From Gammaproteobacteria bacterium (GTDB lineage Bacteria; Pseudomonadota; Gammaproteobacteria; Enterobacterales; Kangiellaceae): a DNA stretch of 40,422 bases. The notes below the pieces were generated by a model. It ran no database searches. It saw nothing but the letters and a program-made list of their open reading frames with translations, and was not told the origin of the DNA. The DNA lies in the NCBI GenBank assembly GCA_013372875.1, contig JABXIW010000219.1:1-40422 (forward strand), in the 5' to 3' direction. Each line of letters starts with the position of its first letter. Positions within the stretch are counted from its first letter, which is position 1. The position numbers were made by a program, and so were the translations under genes. Below, one piece after another: positions 17,778 through 28,632 of this stretch.

Positions 17778-19142
17778 ATGAATAAGAAACTCGTTTTCAT
17801 AGGTAAAACGGGTCTGGGATTAGGGTTGTTAATGTCTACACAACTGGCTATCGCAGGCCCGAAAATACACGAAGTACAACCGTTGCCGATCGAAGCACCG
17901 CAACAATTAGTTATTTGGGGTGCTAATTTTGGTGATAATCCTGAGATTTATTTTGGTACTCATTTAACGCCATTAGCTCTTAGCGCTGATCAAGGCGCTT
18001 GTTTGGCGATGGAAATGAATCCCGCGCCACCATTAGATCCTACAGAATTCGACTGTTTAGTAGTTGATCTGCCGGTAGTGAACAATGGTGAGCCAAATGT
18101 TCCTTCTGGTGACTATTTGTTAAAAATATCTACATTGAGTCAGCCTGATATTTGTGGTGAAAAGCCTTCTATGTTGGTGTTTGAGTATCAACCTAGTCAG
18201 TGTAGTGATTTAGCATTTCACGAAAGCTTTGTTTGCTCAGGAGATATGACAGGGGCTGTTGGGCCAACATCTATATCAGTAGATGGTGGAAACCCTGTAC
18301 AGAAGTGGGCTCAACCTGCATCGCCAATAATGCCCGGCGATCAAGTTATTTTACAGGCGGAAGCTGGTTATAACTGGCCAAACAATATCACCATTGATTT
18401 GTCTGAGGGTGGTTTTAGTCAAAGTGCAACCTTCCATACTTCCTGCTCCGAGCCATTACTGCTTGGTGAGTCTTATGGAAGCATGGTGTTAGTGGATTTT
18501 GAAGGTGTGGCTGGTGGTCCAGTTATGCTTATGGACCTATATGATTTAACTCTTGGTGCAGTCGGTCCTCAAGGTCCTCAAGGTAAAGAAGGTCCTGCTG
18601 GTCCACAAGGTGACCAAGGTCCTCAAGGTAAGCCAGGTGCTGATGGTGCCGATGGTGCCGATGGTGCAACTGGTCCGCAAGGCCCGCAAGGTCCTCAAGG
18701 TAAACAAGGTCCTGCTGGTACCCCAGGTGAAGGTGGTATTGGTACTAACTTGCTATGCTTCGGTACTGACCAAACCATTGGTACTACTGGTAAATACATG
18801 GGCTTAGGTCAGCAGTCTGGTGAACACGCTACTGTAGGTGTGATCAGTCCGTTCGGTGCTGATGCTGAGGTTGTGAAGCTGGTAGTTAAAGTTTCGCAAG
18901 GTAACACCGCAAGATCGGGTGATGCTCAGCTATTCCATGACGGTCCTACAGATTTAGGTTTGCCTCTTGGTCCTAATTGTGCTCTGGATGCCACTCCAGG
19001 TGAGTCCACAACGACTTGTATGGTTCCAATCAATGCTGGCGCATTAACACTATTAGATAGTTTGAGTGTTTATGTTCAGACTGATGGTGGTAGTTTCGAA
19101 GGTGCAACCGCTTGTGTCTTAATTGACCCAGACGGCGTATAA
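17778..19142 (+). CDS. Exported collagen-like protein
   Basis: Secreted or surface protein of 454 residues. A signal peptide (1-26, cleaved near AIA-GP) is followed by an IPT/TIG-like immunoglobulin segment (about 28-65, LVIWGANFGDNPEIYFG), then a Cys-containing beta-rich region to about 262. Residues 263-319 (18564-18734) are 19 uninterrupted Gly-X-Y triplets, such as GPQ, GKE, GPA, GDQ and three GAD in a row, which is the signature of a collagen triple helix. The 135-residue C-terminal domain has four Cys and beta character and could trimerise like exosporium BclA heads. Lys/Glu/Asp/Gln at X and Y positions would stabilise the helix without hydroxyproline. It has its own leader and terminator. 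A role in adhesion or matrix is inferred from collagen-like proteins elsewhere. Confidence 0.85.
   Translation: MNKKLVFIGKTGLGLGLLMSTQLAIAGPKIHEVQPLPIEAPQQLVIWGANFGDNPEIYFGTHLTPLALSADQGACLAMEMNPAPPLDPTEFDCLVVDLPVVNNGEPNVPSGDYLLKISTLSQPDICGEKPSMLVFEYQPSQCSDLAFHESFVCSGDMTGAVGPTSISVDGGNPVQKWAQPASPIMPGDQVILQAEAGYNWPNNITIDLSEGGFSQSATFHTSCSEPLLLGESYGSMVLVDFEGVAGGPVMLMDLYDLTLGAVGPQGPQGKEGPAGPQGDQGPQGKPGADGADGADGATGPQGPQGPQGKQGPAGTPGEGGIGTNLLCFGTDQTIGTTGKYMGLGQQSGEHATVGVISPFGADAEVVKLVVKVSQGNTARSGDAQLFHDGPTDLGLPLGPNCALDATPGESTTTCMVPINAGALTLLDSLSVYVQTDGGSFEGATACVLIDPDGV
18564..18734 (+). repeat. Collagen Gly-X-Y coding repeat
   Basis: Nineteen consecutive 9-base units, each starting with a Gly codon (nearly always GGT), encode the triple-helix tract. 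Near-identical units such as the three Gly-Ala-Asp units in a row suggest expansion by slippage or recombination, so the length may differ between strains. Confidence 0.9.
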
Positions 19143-19163
19143 ACGTTAAATATCAACATGGAG

Positions 19164-19189
19164 AAAGCCCAGTGAAAGCTGGGCTTTTT
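19164..19189 (+). terminator. Rho-independent terminator after the collagen-like gene
   Basis: AAAGCCCAG (19164-19172) pairs with CTGGGCTTT (19179-19187) around a 6-base loop and runs into a T tract. It isolates the collagen-like gene from the LVIVD gene, although some read-through could link them. Confidence 0.9.
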
Positions 19190-19260
19190 ATTAGACTTAT
19201 AAAGCTCCAAGTGATATAGATAAGTAGTTAACAATAGATTTTAAATAAAGGTAAGTGCAA

Positions 19261-21177
19261 ATGAAGGATATATTTGTGAAATCTCTTTGGCTTGTTGTTA
19301 GTTTGTTTTCTTTGCTTAGCTTTTCTCAAGCAAGCATCTCAAAAGATATTTCGTCTGAACAACTTTCCCCTGCTCATAAAAAGCCAGTGATTGAAATGGT
19401 GATGGAAGGGCGTTGGAATCAAGGTCCGGTCTTTGCCAGTGTCGCGCATAAAAACTATATGTATTTTGGTTCTTCTGGGACGGTGCGGGCTGTGAAAGTC
19501 AAAAAAGACTCTTCAGGTAAAGCGATCGATTGGCAGGAAGTTTCTTCACTACCAACCGATGGCGTGATCCGCGATATGCTTGTGCATGGCAAAACACTTT
19601 ATATTGCCGATGGCGCTGGCTGGTTAAGACTGATTGATATATCAAAACCAAAAAAGATGAAGTATTTAAGTGGTTTTGACTTAAAAAGAAAAATACGCGG
19701 AATTGCTTACCATGATGACAAAATCTATTTAGCTGCCGAGTGGGGCGGGATCCATATTCTTGATGTCAGCGATAAAGAAAACCCTGTTAGCCTTAGCTCC
19801 ATCAAAGCAGGGTATGCTTTAGATGTTGTGGTGGAAAATGATACCGCTTTTGTCGCGGGTGGCCAGAAAGGGTTATTTATGGTGAATATCAAAGATCCAC
19901 GTGAGCCTAAATTAATTTCTACTTTTGATATTTCTGGCAGCTCCGCAGGCATTGATGTTAGGAAGGGGCTGCTTTATGTGGTGAACATGGATGATAATGA
20001 ACCCGCTTTAAGTATCATTGATGTTAAAGATCCCGCTAAGCCAAAAAAAATTGCTTCTGAAACCCTAATTTATGGCGCTGAAAGGGTGCGAGTAGAAGGA
20101 AGTTTGGTATACGTGGCGGGTGTTGCCAACGATGCAGGCTTGATAATTTTTGACGTAGAAGATCCTTACACCCCTAAAAAGTTAGGTTCTTGGTGGGACC
20201 CAACCTGTTCTGAGTCAGTCTATATTGATTCTGGAGTAGCTTATCTTGCTCATGGCGATCAAGGTTTAGAAATTTTGGATGTTAGTGATCCAAATACACC
20301 ATTCGTTACCCGGCATTTTGCTGCCGCAGGTCATGTGCGTAACCTGGATACTAAGGATAAATTGGCCTTTTTAGCTAATGGTTATCGGGGCCTGAAAATT
20401 GTCGATACTTCGAATAAATCTGACTTAAAAACCATTGCTGAGTTAAAAACCTACCGTGCGCTGGATGTGGATGTTTTAGGAAATTATGCACATATTGCTG
20501 ACGACTGGGCGGGTTATAAACTGATTGATATTTCAGATCCGAATAAGCCTAAATTGGTGGCAGAACTAGACACGCCAGGCTATGCCGAAGACGTTTTTGC
20601 GACAAAGCAATTAGCCTTTGTAGCCAGCGGCGAAGGTGGCTTACGGATCATCTATTTAAAAGATGGCATCGAACCTAAAGAACTTTCCTATGTTGAGCTG
20701 GTTAAAGGCTATGCCTACGAAGTGGATGTGAAAGGGCGCTACGCCTATTTAGCCGCCGGCAAAGATGGATTGGTGGTAGTGAATATTTCAAACCCGAGCC
20801 ATCCCGTGGTCGAAGCCGTGTATAAAACCGATGAGCAGAAATTTGAAGCTCGCGGCATTGTCGTTCGTGGCAATTTAGCTTATTTATCAGCTGGTTATTC
20901 GGGTATAAAAATATTAGATATTTCTGATCCTAAAAACTTATCCGAAGTTGCAGCTTACAAAACCAAGCGCAGCGCAAGACACATGAGTTTAGAAGGTGAT
21001 TTAGCCTATGTGCTGGACTTGGAGTATGTAAGAGTATTGGATATTTCAAACCCAAGACTTCCAATCGAGAGAGGTGAGTTCACACTTCCTGCGCGTTCCG
21101 CAAAGGTGCATATTGACTCTGGTAACATCTTTGTCGCAGGCATGGAGTCTGGCATGATGATTATTGATGCAAATTGA
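19261..21177 (+). CDS. Exported LVIVD-repeat beta-propeller protein
   Basis: Exported protein of 638 residues. The signal peptide covers about the first 25 residues (core SLWLVVSLFSLLSFSQA). The rest is 12 tandem units of about 45 residues, each ending in a strand and turn such as HILDVSDKENP, SIIDVKDPAKP, KLIDISDPNKP or KILDISDPKNL, which is the LVIVD repeat. The chain stops on a partial unit (MMIIDAN) that could close the propeller with the first blade. Such proteins are generally cell-surface or periplasmic binding proteins; the ligand is unknown. I chose the ATG at 19261, 9 bases after an AAAGG site, rather than the GTG at 19255, which is too close. It lies between the collagen-like gene and cysZ and may work with the former. 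Confidence 0.85.
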   Translation: MKDIFVKSLWLVVSLFSLLSFSQASISKDISSEQLSPAHKKPVIEMVMEGRWNQGPVFASVAHKNYMYFGSSGTVRAVKVKKDSSGKAIDWQEVSSLPTDGVIRDMLVHGKTLYIADGAGWLRLIDISKPKKMKYLSGFDLKRKIRGIAYHDDKIYLAAEWGGIHILDVSDKENPVSLSSIKAGYALDVVVENDTAFVAGGQKGLFMVNIKDPREPKLISTFDISGSSAGIDVRKGLLYVVNMDDNEPALSIIDVKDPAKPKKIASETLIYGAERVRVEGSLVYVAGVANDAGLIIFDVEDPYTPKKLGSWWDPTCSESVYIDSGVAYLAHGDQGLEILDVSDPNTPFVTRHFAAAGHVRNLDTKDKLAFLANGYRGLKIVDTSNKSDLKTIAELKTYRALDVDVLGNYAHIADDWAGYKLIDISDPNKPKLVAELDTPGYAEDVFATKQLAFVASGEGGLRIIYLKDGIEPKELSYVELVKGYAYEVDVKGRYAYLAAGKDGLVVVNISNPSHPVVEAVYKTDEQKFEARGIVVRGNLAYLSAGYSGIKILDISDPKNLSEVAAYKTKRSARHMSLEGDLAYVLDLEYVRVLDISNPRLPIERGEFTLPARSAKVHIDSGNIFVAGMESGMMIIDAN

Positions 21178-21194
21178 TATGCATAGCTGAAAAC

Positions 21195-21221
21195 AAAAAA
21201 CGCGCTAACAGCGCGTTTTTT
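21195..21221. terminator. Bidirectional rho-independent terminator
   Basis: A 12-bp perfect stem (21195-21206 with 21210-21221) has a 3-base loop, six A on one side and six T on the other. It ends both the rightward LVIVD gene and the leftward cysZ gene, which converge here. Confidence 0.95.
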
Positions 21222-21233
21222 ATGTTTGATTAT

Positions 21234-21983
21234 TTACTGATGATGTTCATACCAGAGCTTGGTAGCACCGCATACCGCTGCAGGCATGACCAATAAGTTT
21301 AGCAAAGGAACCATGGTGGCTAGCATGACTATTGAGCCAAAACCTAATGTTCCTGAGCGTGAGTTACGCAGCTCAGCTAGCATTTTTTCAAATGGTACTT
21401 TGTGATTATCCATGGGGTAGTCGACGTATTGCACCGACATCATCCAAGAGTTGAAAACGAACCAGATAACAGGGAATAGCAAAGCGCCGACCAACGGTAC
21501 AAGCAGCACCAATAAGCAGGCTAGGGCTCTTGGAATATAATATTTCAGTTTGGTCCATTCGCGGCCAAGTAAGCGCGGAACATCTTTTAGTACTTCTTTA
21601 AGACTCTGATCGGGCAATGATTTTTCGCCACGCAGTTTGTTTTCAACCGCTTCGGCTAATAGGCCATTAAATGGTGCAGCAATCCAATTAGCGAGCATTG
21701 AGAAGAAGAAAAATACAAATAAGACAATACCAACGATCACTAACGGCCAAATTAACCAAGATACGGCGGTCATGATCCATTCGAAGGCGCCTAATCCCTT
21801 CAGCCATTCATTGATGGCCATTGTCCAATCGCTGACTTGGCTGATGACGTAAAACAGCGCAATGCTGAGAAGGATTAAATTGATCACTAGTGGGATAAAA
21901 ACGAATCTTTTGATGCCTTTTTGAGTGAGCATTCGAAAACCCTGCCCAAGATAATGAGCACCTTGAAAACTATTTTGTGGCAT
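21234..21983 (-). CDS. cysZ: Sulfate transport protein CysZ
   Basis: Inner-membrane protein of 249 residues that mediates sulfate uptake for cysteine synthesis. The N-terminal QGAHYLGQGFRMLTQKGIKRFVFIPL matches the family start; hydrophobic stretches near residues 27-48, 65-95, 150-175 and 215-235 fit the known unusual hemi-penetrating helices, and the central FFSMLANWIAAPFNGLLAE and YPMDNHKVPF segments are typical. It diverges from smc across 178 bp. In E. coli cysZ also lies next to zipA-ligA, so the neighbourhood supports the call. Confidence 0.93.
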   Translation of the reverse strand: MPQNSFQGAHYLGQGFRMLTQKGIKRFVFIPLVINLILLSIALFYVISQVSDWTMAINEWLKGLGAFEWIMTAVSWLIWPLVIVGIVLFVFFFFSMLANWIAAPFNGLLAEAVENKLRGEKSLPDQSLKEVLKDVPRLLGREWTKLKYYIPRALACLLVLLVPLVGALLFPVIWFVFNSWMMSVQYVDYPMDNHKVPFEKMLAELRNSRSGTLGFGSIVMLATMVPLLNLLVMPAAVCGATKLWYEHHQ

Positions 21984-22161
21984 TGTTATTTTTTTATGAG
22001 TAAGGCTGTTAATTTGCTTAAAATCATTTAAACTTAAAAGTTAACGAGAAGAAAGTCCGAAATTGTAACATTATGATTTCAAAACGAATTTCAGTTACTT
22101 CGGAAACTTTAAATGACAATAATAAATTTAATATAACTATTTGATATTAAACGATAATTAA

Positions 22162-25100
22162 ATGCGATTAAAACAAATAAAATTAGCAGGGTTTAAGTCT
22201 TTTGTAGATCCGACAACCGTATCCTTACCGAGTAATTTAACATCTATTGTTGGGCCTAATGGTTGTGGTAAATCAAACCTGATTGACGCTGTACGCTGGG
22301 TGATGGGGGAATCCTCTGCAAAGAATTTGCGTGGCGATGCCATGACGGATGTTATTTTTAATGGCTCGACTGGACGCAAACCCGTTGGCCAAGCCAGTAT
22401 TGAGCTGGTGTTCGACAATTCCGATGGCACTATTCAAGGAGAATTCGCTAATTACAATGAAATCGCCGTTCGCAGACAGGTTAATCGCGAAGCCCAATCG
22501 GCATATTTCTTAAACGGTACTCGCTGTCGTCGTAAAGACATTACCGATATTTTCTTAGGCACAGGTCTTGGTCCACGCAGTTATGCGATTATCGAGCAGG
22601 GCATGATTTCCCGCCTTATCGAATCCAAACCACATGAGCTTAGAGTTTTCTTGGAAGAAGCCGCCGGCATTTCCAAATACAAAGAACGCCGCCGTGAAAC
22701 GGAAAATCGTATTAAACATACTCGTGAAAATCTTGACCGTTTAAGCGATTTGCGTGATGAGTTGGGCAAGCAACTGGCACATTTAAAACGCCAAGCAACT
22801 TCTGCTGAACGTTATAAAGAATACAAAGCCACTGAACGTCAATTAAGAGCAGAGCTGGCCGCCATTCGCTGGCAGGGCTTTAATCAGTCCATTGAAAGTT
22901 TGGATGAAGCGATCCAAAAGATGGAAACTGAGGTTGAAGCACGCGTTGCCGACCAACGTAAAGCAGATGCGGAAATTGAAAAGTCTCGCGATTTGCATAC
23001 CGAATTAACCGATGCCCATTCAGAAGTGCAAGGGCGCTTCTATGGCATTGGTGCCGATATTGCACGTTTGGAGCAGGCGATTGAGCATACTAAACAGCAA
23101 AAACAACAATTATTAGAAGATAAGCAGCAGGTTCAATCTTCTCTTGACCGTCTACGCGATCAATTGCGTTTTGATGAGTCGAAGCTAGAAGAGCTGATGA
23201 CGGAGTTGATGCAGTCAGAACCTGAGCTTGAACTTAACCAAGGTATGGTTGAGGAAAAGCAACAGCAACTAATTGATTTTGAAGAAGAAATGCGAATTTG
23301 GCAGCAAGAATGGGATGCTTTCAATCAACAAGCCTCTGCCAATGCACAGAAAACCGAAGTTGAGAAAACTCGTATTCAGCACCTTGAATCGCATATCTCG
23401 CGCTATGGAAAACGTTTGGAACAAGTGAGCTCGGAGATTGAGTCACACCAATCTGAGCCAATGGAAGCTGAAATGCTGAAAATGGCTGAAGAATTGGGTT
23501 TGGTAGAAGAAAAGACTGAGCGTCTAGATGAAGAAGTTAATTTAGCGGTTGAGCAGATCAATGACTTGCGCCAACAGCAACGCGAACATAACCAGGTTAT
23601 CGAGCTAAGCCGTTCAGAAATTCGTACTTTAGAGTCCAGTAAGATTTCCCTAGAAGCCTTGCAAAGTGCTGCACTTGGAAATGACAATGAGTCCGCACTG
23701 AAATGGTTGGCTAAAGAAAATATTAATAATAACAAAAGATTAGCTCAACAGATTAAAGTTGATTCTGGTTGGGAGCGAGCAGTAGAAACGGTTTTAGGCG
23801 ATCATTTAGAAGCGGTGGTTGCTGATGGCTTAGATAATTTAGCGGATTCCTTATCCAGTTTAGCTAGCGGTAAAGTATTGCTGGTTGACTCGACTGCCAA
23901 CATCTCTAGTGCTCATCCAGATACTTTGTATAGCAAGGTGAAAGGTGCGGATGCGCTGGCTGGTCGTTTGTCACGAGTTAAGTTGGCTACCAACTTATCT
24001 GAGGCTTTGAGCCTTCGTGCGAGTTTGGCTGATGATGAGTCAGTGATTACGCCAGAAGGCTTGTGGATGGGCGCTGCTTGGCTACGTGTTTCTCGTCAAG
24101 AAGAAAGCGGTTCAGGTGTTATTGAACGCGAAGCAAAGTTGAATGATATTAATCAAGAATTAGAGCAAAAACTGGCCTTATTTGACGAGCAACAAGAACA
24201 AAAAGAGTCATTAGCTGAGCGTTTAAAAGAGCAAGAGCAGTTATGGCAAACCAAGCAATCGCAGCTGGCTGAAGCAAATCGAAATTATACTGAGCTACGC
24301 ACTAAAGTTGGTTCGCAGCAGGCTAGATTAGAACAAACTAAAACTCGAATGGAGCGTTTACAAAAGGAACGCCAAGACATTGTTTTGCAGATCCAAGAGG
24401 ATGAGCAAGCCTTAGCCAAATCACGCCAATTGATTGAGCAAATGGTTGACGCCATGGCGAGCGATACTGATAAGCGTGAACAACTAACCGCCGATCGCGA
24501 AGCCAAGCGCCAAGAGCTTGAGAATAAACGTATTACGGCGCGTGAAGCTAAAGAAGCTGAACATAAGTTAGCGCTCAGAGTGAGCTCATTACAAGCCGAA
24601 GTAAACTCTACACGTTCAGGCTTTGAGCGTGTAAATAGTCAAATCGGAGATCTAACCGCGCGCAAAGTGGAGTTGGATAACCGCTTAAATTTAGAGCAAG
24701 ATCCAACCGAAGAATATCAAATTGAATTAGAGGCCGCTTTAGAGAAACGCTTGTCGGTAGAAGAAGAGTTAAAACAGGCCCGTAACAAATTAGCAGAAAT
24801 TGATGACTCAATGCGCAAGATCGAGCGCCAGCGGCATGAAGCTGAGCAGCAAGCGCAAGGTGTTCGTTCGCGTTTGGAAAAATTGCGCATGGACTGGCAA
24901 GAAGCTACTACTAAGCAAAATACTCAAACCGAAATTTTACTGGAGTCCAAGCAAGATCCTCGCGACTTACTTAAAGAGTTGGATGAAAATGCTAACGAAA
25001 CCGATTGGCTGCAAGAAATTGAAACCATTACGGGGAAAATTCAGCGTTTGGGTGCGATTAACTTGGCTGCAATCGAGGAACATAAAGCTCAGGAAGAGCG

Positions 25101-25662
25101 AAAGGTTTATCTAGATGCGCAGAATGAAGATTTAACTGAAGCCTTGGAAACGCTTGAGTCGGCTATTCGTAAGATTGACCATGAAACTCGTACTCGTTTT
25201 AAAGAAACCTTTGATAAGGTCAATAAAGGCGTGCAAGAGCTGTTCCCTAAGGTATTTGGCGGCGGTCATGCCTATTTAGAACTGACCGGCGAAAACTTGC
25301 TGGATACTGGTGTTTCGATTATGGCTAGACCTCCAGGTAAGCGAAATTCCACCATTCACTTGTTGTCGGGCGGTGAGAAAGCCTTGACTGCTATTTCATT
25401 GGTATTCTCGATTTTCCGGTTGAATCCTGCGCCATTCTGTATGCTGGATGAGGTGGATGCACCGCTGGATGATGCCAATGTTGGTCGTTATGCGAACTTG
25501 GTTAAAGAAATGAGCGATCAGGTACAATTCATCGCCATTACTCACAACAAGATCGCAATGGAAATGGCACATACCTTGTTGGGTGTTACCATGAGTGAGC
25601 CAGGGGTTTCGCGAGTCGTATCAGTTGACGTAGAAGAGGCTGCGGCATTAGCCGCGTCATAA
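22162..25662 (+). CDS. smc: Chromosome segregation protein SMC
   Basis: Condensin ATPase of 1166 residues that extrudes DNA loops and helps separate sister chromosomes. The N-terminal head has Walker A GPNGCGKS (31-38) and the R-loop/Q-loop stretch with RSYAIIEQGMISRLIE. Two long coiled coils (about 170-490 and 650-1010) flank a hinge around 505-640 (SGWERAVETVLGDHLEAVV). The C-terminal head has the signature LLSGGEKALTA and Walker B with the catalytic Glu in FCMLDEVDAPLDD. Gammaproteobacteria have either SMC or MukB, so this excludes a MukBEF lineage by expectation. There is little Shine-Dalgarno sequence before the ATG. zipA follows after 18 bases. scpA and scpB are not in this window. Confidence 0.96.
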   Translation: MRLKQIKLAGFKSFVDPTTVSLPSNLTSIVGPNGCGKSNLIDAVRWVMGESSAKNLRGDAMTDVIFNGSTGRKPVGQASIELVFDNSDGTIQGEFANYNEIAVRRQVNREAQSAYFLNGTRCRRKDITDIFLGTGLGPRSYAIIEQGMISRLIESKPHELRVFLEEAAGISKYKERRRETENRIKHTRENLDRLSDLRDELGKQLAHLKRQATSAERYKEYKATERQLRAELAAIRWQGFNQSIESLDEAIQKMETEVEARVADQRKADAEIEKSRDLHTELTDAHSEVQGRFYGIGADIARLEQAIEHTKQQKQQLLEDKQQVQSSLDRLRDQLRFDESKLEELMTELMQSEPELELNQGMVEEKQQQLIDFEEEMRIWQQEWDAFNQQASANAQKTEVEKTRIQHLESHISRYGKRLEQVSSEIESHQSEPMEAEMLKMAEELGLVEEKTERLDEEVNLAVEQINDLRQQQREHNQVIELSRSEIRTLESSKISLEALQSAALGNDNESALKWLAKENINNNKRLAQQIKVDSGWERAVETVLGDHLEAVVADGLDNLADSLSSLASGKVLLVDSTANISSAHPDTLYSKVKGADALAGRLSRVKLATNLSEALSLRASLADDESVITPEGLWMGAAWLRVSRQEESGSGVIEREAKLNDINQELEQKLALFDEQQEQKESLAERLKEQEQLWQTKQSQLAEANRNYTELRTKVGSQQARLEQTKTRMERLQKERQDIVLQIQEDEQALAKSRQLIEQMVDAMASDTDKREQLTADREAKRQELENKRITAREAKEAEHKLALRVSSLQAEVNSTRSGFERVNSQIGDLTARKVELDNRLNLEQDPTEEYQIELEAALEKRLSVEEELKQARNKLAEIDDSMRKIERQRHEAEQQAQGVRSRLEKLRMDWQEATTKQNTQTEILLESKQDPRDLLKELDENANETDWLQEIETITGKIQRLGAINLAAIEEHKAQEERKVYLDAQNEDLTEALETLESAIRKIDHETRTRFKETFDKVNKGVQELFPKVFGGGHAYLELTGENLLDTGVSIMARPPGKRNSTIHLLSGGEKALTAISLVFSIFRLNPAPFCMLDEVDAPLDDANVGRYANLVKEMSDQVQFIAITHNKIAMEMAHTLLGVTMSEPGVSRVVSVDVEEAAALAAS

Positions 25663-25680
25663 CAAATTTTAGGTAATTAA

Positions 25681-28606
<2,926 letters not shown>

Positions 28607-28632
28607 AAAAGAACTTCGAAAAGTATTAACTA

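Noticed and set aside
18564..18734. Tandem repeat considered as a CRISPR or minisatellite
   Set aside because: The 9-base units are in frame with the signal-peptide gene and encode Gly-X-Y; there are no spacers.
18553..18807. 84-codon frame with Val-Leu-Lys repeats
   Set aside because: It is the shifted reading of the Gly-X-Y repeat; its periodicity is fully explained by the collagen-like gene.
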